Below, one piece after another: positions 13,730 through 22,680 of a DNA stretch of 32,858 nt. Numbering within the stretch: the first letter of the stretch is position 1; each line of letters starts with the position of its first letter. Where the stretch lies: contig NZ_AJLK01000158.1 in the NCBI RefSeq assembly GCF_000317205.1, forward strand, positions 1 to 32,858, read 5' to 3'. The stretch comes from Fischerella muscicola PCC 7414. GTDB lineage: Bacteria > Cyanobacteriota > Cyanobacteriia > Cyanobacteriales > Nostocaceae. The notes under the pieces are model-generated. The model was given only the letters and a program-made list of their open reading frames with translations. It ran no database searches and was not told the DNA's origin. A program made the position numbers and the translations under genes.

Positions 13730-15274
13730 ATGACTAACTCCATACCAAAATTTCCCAATCCCCGCTCCCTGATCACCGATCCCTATTATGATGCAATTAT
13801 CATTGGTTCTGGGATTGGTGGTCTGGTGACAGCAACTCAATTGGCTGCGAAAGGGGCCAAAGTACTTGTTTTAGAACGCTATCTCATTCCAGGTGGCAGC
13901 GCTGGCTATTTTGAAAGACATGGTTATCGCTTCGATGTTGGCGCTTCGATGATTTTTGGGTTTGGACAACGTGGTACAACCAACTTACTTACCCGCGCTT
14001 TAGATGCTGTAAATGTCAGCTTAGAAGTAATTCCCGATATGGTACAGATTCATTACCATCTGCCTAATGGTCTTGATCTGAAGGTTGAGCAGAATTACGA
14101 AAAGTTCTTACAAAATCTCATTGCCTATTTTCCCCACGAAGCAAAGGGTATTCGTCGGTTTTATGACGCATGTTGGCGAGTATTTAACTGCTTAAATTGC
14201 ATGGATCTTTTGTCTTTAGAAGAGCCACGCTATTTGATGCGGATGTTTTTTCAGCATCCTTTGGCTTGTTTGCGATTATTAAGGTATTTGCCACAAAATG
14301 CTGGAGATGTAGCGCGACGATATATAAAAGACCCCCTATTGTTGAAATTTATCGATATGGAATGCTATTGCTGGTCAGTAGTACCAGCGGACATGACACC
14401 AATGATCAATGCGGGAATGGTGTTTTCCGACAGACACTATGGTGGTGTGAACTATCCTAAAGGTGGTGTGGGTCAAATCGCTCAAAAGCTTGTAGAAGGT
14501 CTGATTCAAGCTGGAGGTAACATTAGATACCAAGCGACAGTCACGCAAATACTCACAGAAAAGGGACGAGCCGTAGGTGTAAAATTAGCTAATGGTCAAA
14601 TCTATTGTGCTAAGCGCATTGTTTCTAATGCTACACGTTGGGATACTTTTCATAAATTACTACCACAAAAAAATTTTCCATCTAATGAGAAAAAATGGCA
14701 GCAATCATATCAGAAATCGCCTAGCTTTTTGAGTCTGCATATGGGTATTAAGGCGTCTTGTTTACCTGCCAAGACAGAATGTCATCACATTTTGTTGGAA
14801 GACTGGGAGAAAATGGCAGATTCTGAAGGTACTATATTTGTGTCGATTCCGACGTTGCTTGACCCGAATTTAGCACCAGCTGGTTATCATATCGTTCACG
14901 CCTTTACGCCACATTGGATAAATGATTGGCAAGGTTTATCTGTAAAGAATTATGAAGCAAACAAAGAAAAAGCTGCTAGTCGAATTATTGAACGCTTGGA
15001 GAAGATATTTCCGGGGTTAGATGCAGGGTTAGATTACCTAGAAGTAGGAACACCACGCACTCATCGTCGCTTTTTAGGTCGTGAGGATGGTACTTACGGG
15101 CCGATACCGCGACGTAAATTGCGGGGATTGCTAGCAATGCCGTTTAATAGAACAGCAGTTCCAGGACTTTATTGTGTGGGAGATAGTACATTTCCTGGAC
15201 AGGGTTTGAATGCAGTGGCTTTTTCTGGTTTTGCTTGCGCCCATCGGATAGCGGTAGATTTGGGGTTGAATTAG
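13730..15274 (+). CDS. crtH: Carotene cis-trans isomerase (CrtH/CRTISO family)
   Basis: 514-aa FAD-dependent oxidoreductase-fold protein, expected to isomerise poly-cis-lycopene to all-trans-lycopene in carotenoid biosynthesis, probably at the membrane. The N-terminal dinucleotide-binding motif [13 protein letters not shown] (about 24-36) leads into [28 protein letters not shown], typical of CRTISO rather than a CrtI-type desaturase. The C-terminal FAD-contact segment is [22 protein letters not shown] (about 484-505). Length is normal for the family. The first 18 or so residues ([18 protein letters not shown]) are encoded by DNA resembling the organism's ACCGATCCC-type intergenic repeats and are not part of the conserved domain. 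No other in-frame start exists, so they are probably translated. Divergent from upp copy 2; the next gene downstream is about 520 bp away. Confidence 0.93.
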   Translation: MTNSIPKFPNPRSLITDPYYDAIIIGSGIGGLVTATQLAAKGAKVLVLERYLIPGGSAGYFERHGYRFDVGASMIFGFGQRGTTNLLTRALDAVNVSLEVIPDMVQIHYHLPNGLDLKVEQNYEKFLQNLIAYFPHEAKGIRRFYDACWRVFNCLNCMDLLSLEEPRYLMRMFFQHPLACLRLLRYLPQNAGDVARRYIKDPLLLKFIDMECYCWSVVPADMTPMINAGMVFSDRHYGGVNYPKGGVGQIAQKLVEGLIQAGGNIRYQATVTQILTEKGRAVGVKLANGQIYCAKRIVSNATRWDTFHKLLPQKNFPSNEKKWQQSYQKSPSFLSLHMGIKASCLPAKTECHHILLEDWEKMADSEGTIFVSIPTLLDPNLAPAGYHIVHAFTPHWINDWQGLSVKNYEANKEKAASRIIERLEKIFPGLDAGLDYLEVGTPRTHRRFLGREDGTYGPIPRRKLRGLLAMPFNRTAVPGLYCVGDSTFPGQGLNAVAFSGFACAHRIAVDLGLN

Positions 15275-15796
15275 GAATTATGAAGGATGAGACTATATTG
15301 TTTTTATCCCTTACCCTTTCCCTTGTTTGACTAATGTGGCCAGACAAGCCATGAGAATAAAGTAATTTTATATACTGACATAAACTATTTTTACCCAATT
15401 TAAAAAGTATAAAATCCTGTTTTATATAGATTGCCTCCTCAAATATTTAGCCAAGACTTGTATATTCACAAAATTTTTGAAAAAATAACAAACATAATGA
15501 TCTGTACTATCAAAAGTAACAATACCAATTAAAAAGCAAAAAATAATACATTAACTTTTGTTAGATAAAGTTTTTTAATCTAAAATGTCTAACTATCAGG
15601 GTTTCTAGATGACAAAATCATCCAAATTGTAACTTTCAGTAGAAAGGCGCATCTACAATTGCCAGCTATATTTTGGGGAGTTGATTGTGAATTCGATTGG
15701 CGTTACTCTCAGAAGTTCAGCGCAAAAAATACCATCGTATAAGTTAATGTAAATTATCTCCCCTGGTTGTTTTACCATCTTTTGCTTCTTACTGTA
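15275..15796. other. AT-rich spacer upstream of the adenylate cyclase
   Basis: About 520 bp without a supported gene. It has a small hairpin GATGA-CAAAA-TCATC near 15607-15621, but I see no other element. It should contain the cyclase promoter. Confidence 0.4.
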
Positions 15797-18151
15797 ATGG
15801 AATACCAGGTGCTAGATCATATTTTAAATAAACAAAAACTTTCTACTAGATTTGAAAGTTTGGCAGTAGACGGAAACTTTTACATCACAGATACATCTGA
15901 ACAAGTAAACAGGTTTGCTGTTCGTCCTCAAGAAGCCATACCAGGAAAAGATGTACGGCTGGCTTTTCCTGAGTTAGTTGGGTTAGAAGAGGTACTATTA
16001 TCAGTTTTAGAAGGTGAGCAAGAACTGTTTGAATTAGAAGAAATTAATAGATTCTCAGAACATAAATATGAAATATATATCAATATATATATCATTAGGG
16101 AAACTAGTAAAAAAGAAGATAAGAAGTATTTAATTATCCTGATTGAAGATGTTACAGAGAGGATGCTCCTCAAACAAAAGCTGTTACAAAGAGCCAATGA
16201 AGCTAATCTTTTATCCAGTATTTTAATTTCTTATAAAAACTATATGGATAAAGTTTTAGCATCAATGGCAGATGCTTTAATAGTAACAAATAAGTCGGGG
16301 AAGATCAAAAGAGTAAATCGTGTAGCGATAGAATTATTTGGTTATTCGGAAGCAGAGTTGGTTAAGCAACAAATATCCATATTGATGGATGATAATCAGA
16401 AATTTTTTCCAGAGGCAATTCAACAAAATTACTTTTTAAAGAACATTTTACAGAGTATAGAGATAATTTGTCGAACAAAAACAGGAGAAAAATTATTAAT
16501 TTCTTTTTCCTGTTCTGTTATGCAGAAAAAAATCGATGGTTTAGAAGATATCGTTTACATTGGCAGAGATATTACTGCGAAGCAGAATCTCTACAGACGC
16601 GATTGCGCCCAATATGCCATTACCAAAATTTTATCAGAATCAAAAAATATTAAGCAAGCCATACCACAGATTTTGCAAGCAATTTGTGAGAGTTTAGGAT
16701 GGGATCTAGGAGAACTATGGACAGCAAATCAATACATAGCTGCATCAGGAAATAAAAGTGGTAGAAAACCTGTGCTTAGGTGTGTAGAAATTTGGTCTGC
16801 ACGAACAGTTACAGTCAGAGAATTTAAAGCAATTACCTGGCAGACTATATATACTCCTGGTGTTGGTTTACCTGGGCGAATCTGGGTAACGCGTTTGCCG
16901 GAGTGGCTTAAGGATGTGGCTGAAGATCACAACTGTGTGCGATCGCAATTTGCTCATGCTGCTGGTTTACATGCTGCATTTGGTTTTCCCATCCTCAGCA
17001 AAAATGAAATTTATGGAGTCATGATTTTCTTTAGTCGCGATGTCCAACCGCAAGATGCAGACTTACTACAAATTATGCTTACAATTGGTAGCCAAATTGC
17101 TCAGTTTATCAAACGTAAGCAAGCAGAAGCAGCCCTTTTAGAAAGTGAAGAAAGATATCGAGATTTATTTGAAAATGCTAACGATTTAATTCAAAGCGTT
17201 ACTCCTCAGGGTAATTTTGTGTATGTCAATCGTGCTTGGCGGGAAACTTTGGGATACAGTGAAGCTGAAATTGCCCAGATGAATATTTTTGATATTATTC
17301 ATCCTGATTTTAGAGCTAAGTATCGGCATATTTTTAATCGGATGATGTTAGGAGAAAAGTTTGAGCAGGTAGAAGTTGCATTTATTACGAAAAACGGAGA
17401 AAAAATATTTGTCGAAGGTAAAGTTAACTGCAAGTTTGCTGGGGGAAAACCAGTTGCGAACCGTGGCATTTTTCGCAACATCACTCGCCGAGTCGCCGCA
17501 GAAGAAGCATTGCGTCATCAACAAGAACAAACTGAACGCTTGTTGTTGAATATTTTTCCCCAAGAAATTACCAATCGTCTCAAACAGCAACCGAGTACGA
17601 TCGCAGAAGACTTTGCAGATGTGACTGTTCTATTTGCGGATATTGTTGGCTTTACTGAAATTGCTTCTAAGTTGAATGCAACTCAATTAGTAAACTTACT
17701 CAATCAAATTTTTTCAGTTTTTGACTATCTGAGTGAAAAATACCGTTTAGAAAAAATTAAGACTATCGGTGATGCTTATATGGTGGTTGGTGGTTTACCT
17801 ACACCCCATCCCAATCATCCCCAAGCGATCGCCCACATGGCGCTGGATATGCTAGATGCGATCGCTAAATTCAACACCGAGAACCAGCAAAAATTCAGCA
17901 TTCGTATCGGTATTCACACTGGGGCAGTAGTAGCTGGGGTAATTGGTATCAAAAAGTTTACTTATGATCTATGGGGAGACACGGTTAACATTGCCAGTCG
18001 TATGGAATCGCAGGGTTTAGCAGGCAAAATTCAAGTAACAGAAGTTACTTATAAGCTTTTACGTAATGAATTTTATTTAGAAAAGCGAGGCGAAATTTTA
18101 ATTAAGGGTAAAGGAAAAATGATGACTTATTTGTTAATGGGGCGGAAGTGA
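15797..18151 (+). CDS. PAS-GAF-PAS adenylate cyclase (class III)
   Basis: 784-aa signalling protein predicted to make cAMP. A divergent N-terminal PAS-like region (about 1-130) is followed by a PAS domain (about 140-265), a GAF domain (about 270-435), a second PAS domain with PAC motif (about 450-570) and a class III nucleotidyl cyclase domain (about 605-784). Catalytic residues are visible: metal-binding Asp615 (LFADIVGFT) and Asp659 (GDAYM), adenine-selecting Lys655 (KIKTIGD) and Asp724 (YDLWGD), and transition-state Asn731 and Arg735 (VNIASRM). Lys plus Asp at the purine positions indicates ATP rather than GTP. A TTG at 15767 would add ten residues; I prefer ATG 15797, though neither has a good ribosome binding site. 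No membrane segment, so cytosolic. Domain order differs from the GAF-GAF-PAS layout of Anabaena CyaB1, so I give no symbol. Input signals unknown. Confidence 0.92.
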   Translation: MEYQVLDHILNKQKLSTRFESLAVDGNFYITDTSEQVNRFAVRPQEAIPGKDVRLAFPELVGLEEVLLSVLEGEQELFELEEINRFSEHKYEIYINIYIIRETSKKEDKKYLIILIEDVTERMLLKQKLLQRANEANLLSSILISYKNYMDKVLASMADALIVTNKSGKIKRVNRVAIELFGYSEAELVKQQISILMDDNQKFFPEAIQQNYFLKNILQSIEIICRTKTGEKLLISFSCSVMQKKIDGLEDIVYIGRDITAKQNLYRRDCAQYAITKILSESKNIKQAIPQILQAICESLGWDLGELWTANQYIAASGNKSGRKPVLRCVEIWSARTVTVREFKAITWQTIYTPGVGLPGRIWVTRLPEWLKDVAEDHNCVRSQFAHAAGLHAAFGFPILSKNEIYGVMIFFSRDVQPQDADLLQIMLTIGSQIAQFIKRKQAEAALLESEERYRDLFENANDLIQSVTPQGNFVYVNRAWRETLGYSEAEIAQMNIFDIIHPDFRAKYRHIFNRMMLGEKFEQVEVAFITKNGEKIFVEGKVNCKFAGGKPVANRGIFRNITRRVAAEEALRHQQEQTERLLLNIFPQEITNRLKQQPSTIAEDFADVTVLFADIVGFTEIASKLNATQLVNLLNQIFSVFDYLSEKYRLEKIKTIGDAYMVVGGLPTPHPNHPQAIAHMALDMLDAIAKFNTENQQKFSIRIGIHTGAVVAGVIGIKKFTYDLWGDTVNIASRMESQGLAGKIQVTEVTYKLLRNEFYLEKRGEILIKGKGKMMTYLLMGRK

Positions 18152-18514
18152 GAAGTAGAAGGCAGAGGGTAGATGGCAGAAGTATCAATATTAACACTTC
18201 ACCCTTTATACTTCATAATTCACGTATAATCTGAGTTAAAACTATAGCAACAATTATATTTTTATAATCGAACACAGATAAACACAGATACACACAGATA
18301 GATTATCGGTGTTCCATGAGTGTTCATCTGTGTTCGTTAATTAAAATCTTACTCTGGACAATTACCAAAAAATCTTAATATTGCTTCTTCAATTCACAGT
18401 CTTATACCATTTCACAAAATTATTGATACAAATCTTCCCCCTTGTCTTCCTTGTCCTCCTTTTCTTCCTGGTCGCCAAATGTATCAGACTTATAGTGAAA
18501 CGGTATTACGTAAT
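18152..18514. other. Spacer between convergent genes with ACACAGATAAACACAGAT repeat
   Basis: About 360 bp between the cyclase and the convergent protease gene. It contains GGCAGAGGGTAGATGGCAGA-type words right after the cyclase stop and the long imperfect hairpin at 18269-18336. No gene supported. Confidence 0.5.
18269..18336. repeat. Long hairpin of ACACAGAT-type repeats
   Basis: CGAACACAGATAAACAC (18269-18285) pairs with GTGTTCATCTGTGTTCG (18320-18336) with one mismatch. The right half, preceded by ATCGGTGTT, recurs at 25549-25583, so this is a dispersed repeat here arranged as an inverted pair. It could terminate one or both convergent genes. Confidence 0.7.
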
Positions 18515-20599
18515 TCATACTTCCCTAGCAATAGCCAGCGCCCGCCGTACAGCAGCATCGCTGTTGACAACACCGTAGCCGTAGACTGTATCATAACCAG
18601 GATCACCAAGATCGCAAGCAGTATCCGAAAGAATCGAGCGTATCTGTGTGGCTGTTAACCCTTGATTAACACTCCAGACTAATGATGCAATTCCTGTAAC
18701 ATTTGCTGTTGCTGCGGAAGTGCCGCTGAAATAGTTTATGTAGTCAAATTTACTGTAGAAAGATTCGGAGGTGTTGCGATTAGCACTGGTAGAGGTAAAT
18801 TCTGCTGGGGCCATGAGAGTCAAACCTTCCCCATAATTAGAACCATACCACTTTATACCTGCACTCGGATAATCAACTCTTGTTCCTGGTGTTTTCGCAT
18901 TGCCGTAGTAGTCTTGAGTTCCCCAACAAGCCCCAACTGAGATGACGTTTTGGTACTTTTTAGCTAAATCAGCAGGACTTGAAATAGTACTCTGATTACC
19001 ATTACCAGCAGCGATGACAAACAAAACATCGTCTTGGTTGTTCGCAATTAGCTGTTCAAATGCTGTAGAGTATCCACCAGCGAGGCTGAGGTTAATAACT
19101 AAACGCTTATTTTGACTATCTGCCCAATTTATTAATATCTGTGTGGCATCAGCTAAACTATAATCTCCAGAGTTACCACCAACAACATCGACATGCATCA
19201 GTGCAGAATTCCAGTTGATGCCAGCGATACCAATATTATTATTGCTAGCAGCGGCGATCGCTCCTTGGACTAAAGTTCCGTGAGAATCAGATGAATATTC
19301 ATCAAAATAGTTAGAACTAATACTGTTGGTAAATCGTAAATCTGGGTGAAGGTAGCCGTTAATGTCAGTTGCTAATCCTGTATCTTCAATTCCCAGTAGT
19401 ATCTGATCTGAACCTGTTGTGAACCGCCATGCTTTGTGCACATCCATCATGTGCAAGTTCCATTGTTTGCTAAATAGCGGATCATTGGGTATTACCGACA
19501 AGTCAATTACAGTATCTGCAAACTTGATTGTGTCGATACCTTCAAATAAAATTTGCTTACCATCAGAGAAAGCGATCGCATCAAACACACGGGCGACTGA
19601 ATCACCAGGATCGTAAACTACACCACCATTTGCAGTGTTAGCGTAGTTAAACGCTTGGACTTGTGTAGATACAAAAGCAGAGAGATCCAGTATATCTCGC
19701 CCTCCGCTACCAAAGTCGATATTGCCTTTGCCAGAAAATACAGTTTGTGTAGAAGTCGGTGTATATACAAACGTATCTGCTCTGAGTGTAGCTTGGTTAC
19801 TGACAGCAGTTGCAGGTGTGATAGATGTGCTATTGGTAGACTCTAGTTGATCTGAACTTTGAATTACTGGCGTAGAATCTGGCGGTGTTAATGATAAACG
19901 TAGATTGTAAAAAGTTTGATTGCCGTTGTATGGATAAATCTGTACGTAATAGGTTCCGGCTGTTAAAGTACTAGTAATAAATTCATCAGTATTAGTAATA
20001 TTGGCAGAACCCGCCAGAATCTCACCCTGCCAATTCAACAATCGCATATCTGCATCCGCACCCAAATCTTGGAGTGACAGAGTGACATCGCCGTCAGTGT
20101 TGATGTTGAACTTGTAGTAATCGTAGCTGTCGGATTTACCTACCCAATCTGTATAGCTAATAGGTTCTGTATTCGCTGAGATTTCACCTATATCCCAAGC
20201 TGTATCAATAGTGTTACCTGCATTGTCAATCGGTGTAGCCGAAACACTCAAGTCATATTTAGTTTTAGCTTTACCCTGAGAATAAACTCGAATCTGGTAA
20301 GTACCGGCTTCTAAAATCTGGGTGATTGATTCGGCTTTTTTACCAGTACGCTTAGAAGCAGCAATGACTTCTCCCTTGTCTGCTACACCATTGCCATTCA
20401 CATCCCGAATCAACTCGACATTGGCATTGGCACTCAAGCGAGTCAAGTCAAGCTGAAAACTACTCTTACCTTCAAGTGTGAATTGGTAATAATCGATTGG
20501 ATCTTTAAGAGAAACTTTATCAGTAAAAATCTCCGAATTATTTGTAAATGTAAAACTTCTAGCCTTATTTAAGGAATTGCCAGCAAGATCCGATGACAT
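18515..20599 (-). CDS. Subtilisin-like serine protease with N-terminal PPC domains
   Basis: 694-aa S8-family peptidase. Two bacterial pre-peptidase C-terminal (PPC) domains sit at the N-terminus: about 12-128 (ITQILEAGTYQIRVYS) and 135-248 (TSTLTAGTYYVQIYPY). A middle region about 270-375 is rich in Asp, Gly and short strands (FSGKGNIDFGSGGRDILDLSAF), resembling RTX-adjacent sequence. The catalytic domain has the full triad: Asp in LLGIEDTGL (about 404), His in SDSHGTLVQG (about 439), oxyanion Asn in VIAAGNGN (about 528) and Ser in FSGTSAATA (about 625). No Sec signal peptide is visible at MSSDLAGNSLNKARSF, so if exported it probably leaves by a type I system. AGGTG before ATG 20599 supports the start. 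It sits about 1.3 kb from a type I-like export operon. No internal defect seen. Substrate unknown. Confidence 0.93.
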   Translation of the reverse strand: MSSDLAGNSLNKARSFTFTNNSEIFTDKVSLKDPIDYYQFTLEGKSSFQLDLTRLSANANVELIRDVNGNGVADKGEVIAASKRTGKKAESITQILEAGTYQIRVYSQGKAKTKYDLSVSATPIDNAGNTIDTAWDIGEISANTEPISYTDWVGKSDSYDYYKFNINTDGDVTLSLQDLGADADMRLLNWQGEILAGSANITNTDEFITSTLTAGTYYVQIYPYNGNQTFYNLRLSLTPPDSTPVIQSSDQLESTNSTSITPATAVSNQATLRADTFVYTPTSTQTVFSGKGNIDFGSGGRDILDLSAFVSTQVQAFNYANTANGGVVYDPGDSVARVFDAIAFSDGKQILFEGIDTIKFADTVIDLSVIPNDPLFSKQWNLHMMDVHKAWRFTTGSDQILLGIEDTGLATDINGYLHPDLRFTNSISSNYFDEYSSDSHGTLVQGAIAAASNNNIGIAGINWNSALMHVDVVGGNSGDYSLADATQILINWADSQNKRLVINLSLAGGYSTAFEQLIANNQDDVLFVIAAGNGNQSTISSPADLAKKYQNVISVGACWGTQDYYGNAKTPGTRVDYPSAGIKWYGSNYGEGLTLMAPAEFTSTSANRNTSESFYSKFDYINYFSGTSAATANVTGIASLVWSVNQGLTATQIRSILSDTACDLGDPGYDTVYGYGVVNSDAAVRRALAIAREV

Positions 20600-20833
20600 T
20601 TTTCACCTGGTATCTCAAACTACAGATAACTTTAATTACTTACATCATCTGTTTCTTTCGTGAGAAAATAACCTGATTATACATGTCTTTAATCAATCAG
20701 CATCAAAATTTTACCATAGCTTCACAATTAACCTGCGTAATTTTACTAGGACACCAGACTATGGGGTTTGGGAGTACAGCCAAAATTTGGATATCCTGTT
20801 GGTGGCTTGAACAAAATCTTAAACACATAAACA

Positions 20834-21628
20834 ATGCTGGCTTTAATTAACTCTGTAAATCCCTGGCTAGTGGGAGTGGCGTTAAATTCTATCTTGTTAG
20901 TTGTGGCTTGGATCGCTCCCAAAAAGCTACTCACAAGCGTTGGTTACTTCCACGCTTGGTTACTAGGTGTCTTGATTTGGGGGACATTAGGTTGGCAAGG
21001 ATATATAGTTGTAATGTTCTATTTTCTGGTTGGTTCCTTTGTCACACGCATAGGCATGGCCCAAAAAGAAGCTGAAGGTATTGCCGAAAAGCGTTCTGGT
21101 GCCAGAGGGCCAGAAAATGTTTGGGGTTCAGCTTTAATTGGGACACTGTGCGCTTTAGGAGTAGGAATGCTAGACTTGGGAACCCTTCCCATTACCCAAT
21201 CTCTGATTGCTGATCTCCGATCCCTACTACTCCTGGGTTATGTAGCCAGTTTTAGTACCAAGTTGTCTGATACTTGTGCTAGTGAAGTAGGGAAAGCCTA
21301 TGGCAAAAGTACTTTCTTGATTACCACCCTACAACCAGTTCCCCGTGGAACTGAGGGAGCAGTAAGTTTAGAAGGAACCTTAGCTGGGGTAGTGGCTTCA
21401 GTGGTGATTGCTTTTGTGGGTTGGGCTGTTGGTTTAGTTGAACTTTTGGGTGTACTTTGGTGCGTAGTCGCAGCATTGATTGCCACAAATTTAGAAAGTG
21501 TCATTGGAGCAACATTGCAATCAAAGTACACTTGGTTAACGAACGAATTAGTGAATATTTTAAATACATTAATCGGTGCGATCGCAGCGATTTTTTTAGC
21601 TTGGTTTTGGGCAATTACAGTTGCTTAA
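20834..21628 (+). CDS. DUF92 / TIGR00297 family membrane protein, probable phytyl-phosphate kinase
   Basis: 264-aa polytopic membrane protein of the DUF92 family, to which plant VTE6 (phytyl-phosphate kinase of tocopherol synthesis and chlorophyll phytol recycling) belongs. The likely role is phosphorylation of phytyl monophosphate to the diphosphate. Signatures are the acidic motif KLSDTCASEVGKAYGK (about 144-159), VPRGTEGAVSLEGTLAG (about 170-186) and repeated glycine-rich membrane spans (six to seven segments). A loop at about 117-135 (TLPITQSLIADLRSLLL) is encoded by DNA resembling the organism's CCCATTACCC/CCGATCCC repeats and seems variable. There is no clear ribosome binding site. It is divergent from the protease gene and about 290 bp upstream of the export operon on the same strand. 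The enzymatic call rests on family homology and is less certain than the family assignment. Confidence 0.85.
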   Translation: MLALINSVNPWLVGVALNSILLVVAWIAPKKLLTSVGYFHAWLLGVLIWGTLGWQGYIVVMFYFLVGSFVTRIGMAQKEAEGIAEKRSGARGPENVWGSALIGTLCALGVGMLDLGTLPITQSLIADLRSLLLLGYVASFSTKLSDTCASEVGKAYGKSTFLITTLQPVPRGTEGAVSLEGTLAGVVASVVIAFVGWAVGLVELLGVLWCVVAALIATNLESVIGATLQSKYTWLTNELVNILNTLIGAIAAIFLAWFWAITVA

Positions 21629-21785
21629 TCTCAACAGGCAAGAGTCAGGAGATTGTAATTCTAATAACGTGAGATTGTCAGCTCATTTTGAATGCGTAGT
21701 TATTTTTCCCGAGCGACACTAGTTGTTTCTGCCATACTCTCATAATCATTTTCCGATACTAGGTAGATATTTTTACGATATATTT

Positions 21786-21855
21786 ACAAGATGGAGTTGC
21801 CACTCTGTCTTGTAAGTCTTACTATGGCTATATAAACTTGGCATGATCCTGCCAA
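21786..21855 (+). promoter_or_regulatory. Two hairpins in the leader of the export operon
   Basis: ACAAGATGGAGT (21786-21797) pairs imperfectly with ACTCTGTCTTGT (21802-21813) around a 4-nt loop, and TTGGCA (21838-21843) pairs perfectly with TGCCAA (21850-21855). Both lie between the DUF92 gene and the peptidyl-prolyl isomerase gene, upstream of a five-codon mini-ORF. They may be a terminator or attenuator, or simply leader structure. Confidence 0.4.
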
Positions 21856-21884
21856 TTCAATTACGAATTTCCTCTGAGGAATAA

Positions 21885-21902
21885 ATGTATAAATATTTTT
21901 AG
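21885..21902 (+). other. Five-codon mini-ORF with strong ribosome binding site
   Basis: ATG 21885 is preceded by CTGAGGAATAA, the best ribosome binding site in this leader, but the frame encodes only M-Y-K-Y-F before TAG. It ends 19 bases before the start of the isomerase gene, which itself has no visible ribosome binding site and is in a different frame. Possibly a translated leader that feeds ribosomes to the downstream start; could be chance. Confidence 0.35.
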
Positions 21903-21921
21903 AAGTTTACGTATTTACCCT

Positions 21922-22680
21922 ATGGAATCTTCATCGTTTTTAAATATTGATGAGCAACCGATTTCGATTGGACAAGTTGTAAAATATTTGCAAAATTCTG
22001 GAAAGTTAGGACAGTTTATCGGGGATATTTTGCGTCAATATGTAATAGAAAAAGAATTACAAACTCGCGAAGATATAGCTATTAGTCCGGCTCTTACTGA
22101 ACAGGCAATTATTGATTTTCGACTGAAAAATCAACTCACAGAGCCAAAAAGTTTTCAAGAATGGCTACAAAATAATGGCAAAGACTATGATTCTTTTCAC
22201 GCTAGTGTGGCTCTAAGCTTCAAGTTAGAAAAACTCAAAGCAGTAGTAACAGAACCAAAGTTGCCAGAATATTTCATCGAAAGGAAGATCTTCCTGGATC
22301 GGGTGGTGATTTCGCGAATTATTGTAGATAATCGAGAACTAGCCGAGGAATTACAAGCCCAAATAGAGGAAGGAGCTAGCTTTGAGGCATTAGCTAGAGA
22401 ATACTCACTCACAGAGGATCGAATCGTCAACGGCATGATGGGCCCCGTCAGCCGAGGAACATTGCCTGATACACTCAGGGCAGCAATTGATGTGGCAAGA
22501 CCAATGGAAATAGTAGGGCCAATCGAGCTGGAAGAACGTTATGGTTTGTTTCGTGTAGAACAAATTTTGCCAGCTTCATTGGAAGATACTCAACTAAAGC
22601 AAGCACTACAGAATGAGTTATTTGAGAAATGGCTAGCAGAGAAAATTCAGAAGCTAACGGTAAAACTGCAAGTGAACTAA
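21922..22680 (+). CDS. Parvulin-type peptidyl-prolyl isomerase of an ABC export operon
   Basis: 252-aa protein with an N-terminal helical SurA/PrsA-like region (about 1-125) and a PpiC-type parvulin domain (about 128-225). The parvulin domain includes SRIIVDNRELAEELQAQIEEGASFEALAREYSLTEDR, then GMMGPVSRGTLPD and ERYGLFRVEQI. Such proteins sit next to type I ABC exporters in filamentous cyanobacteria and probably assist folding or holding of the exported substrate. No signal peptide, so a cytosolic role before export is likelier than a periplasmic one. The gene overlaps the following ABC exporter by 52 bp, implying translational coupling. ATG 21922 lacks a ribosome binding site, while a strong one upstream serves a five-codon mini-ORF. 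I see no in-frame alternative start upstream. Family call is confident; substrate unknown. Confidence 0.88.
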   Translation: MESSSFLNIDEQPISIGQVVKYLQNSGKLGQFIGDILRQYVIEKELQTREDIAISPALTEQAIIDFRLKNQLTEPKSFQEWLQNNGKDYDSFHASVALSFKLEKLKAVVTEPKLPEYFIERKIFLDRVVISRIIVDNRELAEELQAQIEEGASFEALAREYSLTEDRIVNGMMGPVSRGTLPDTLRAAIDVARPMEIVGPIELEERYGLFRVEQILPASLEDTQLKQALQNELFEKWLAEKIQKLTVKLQVN

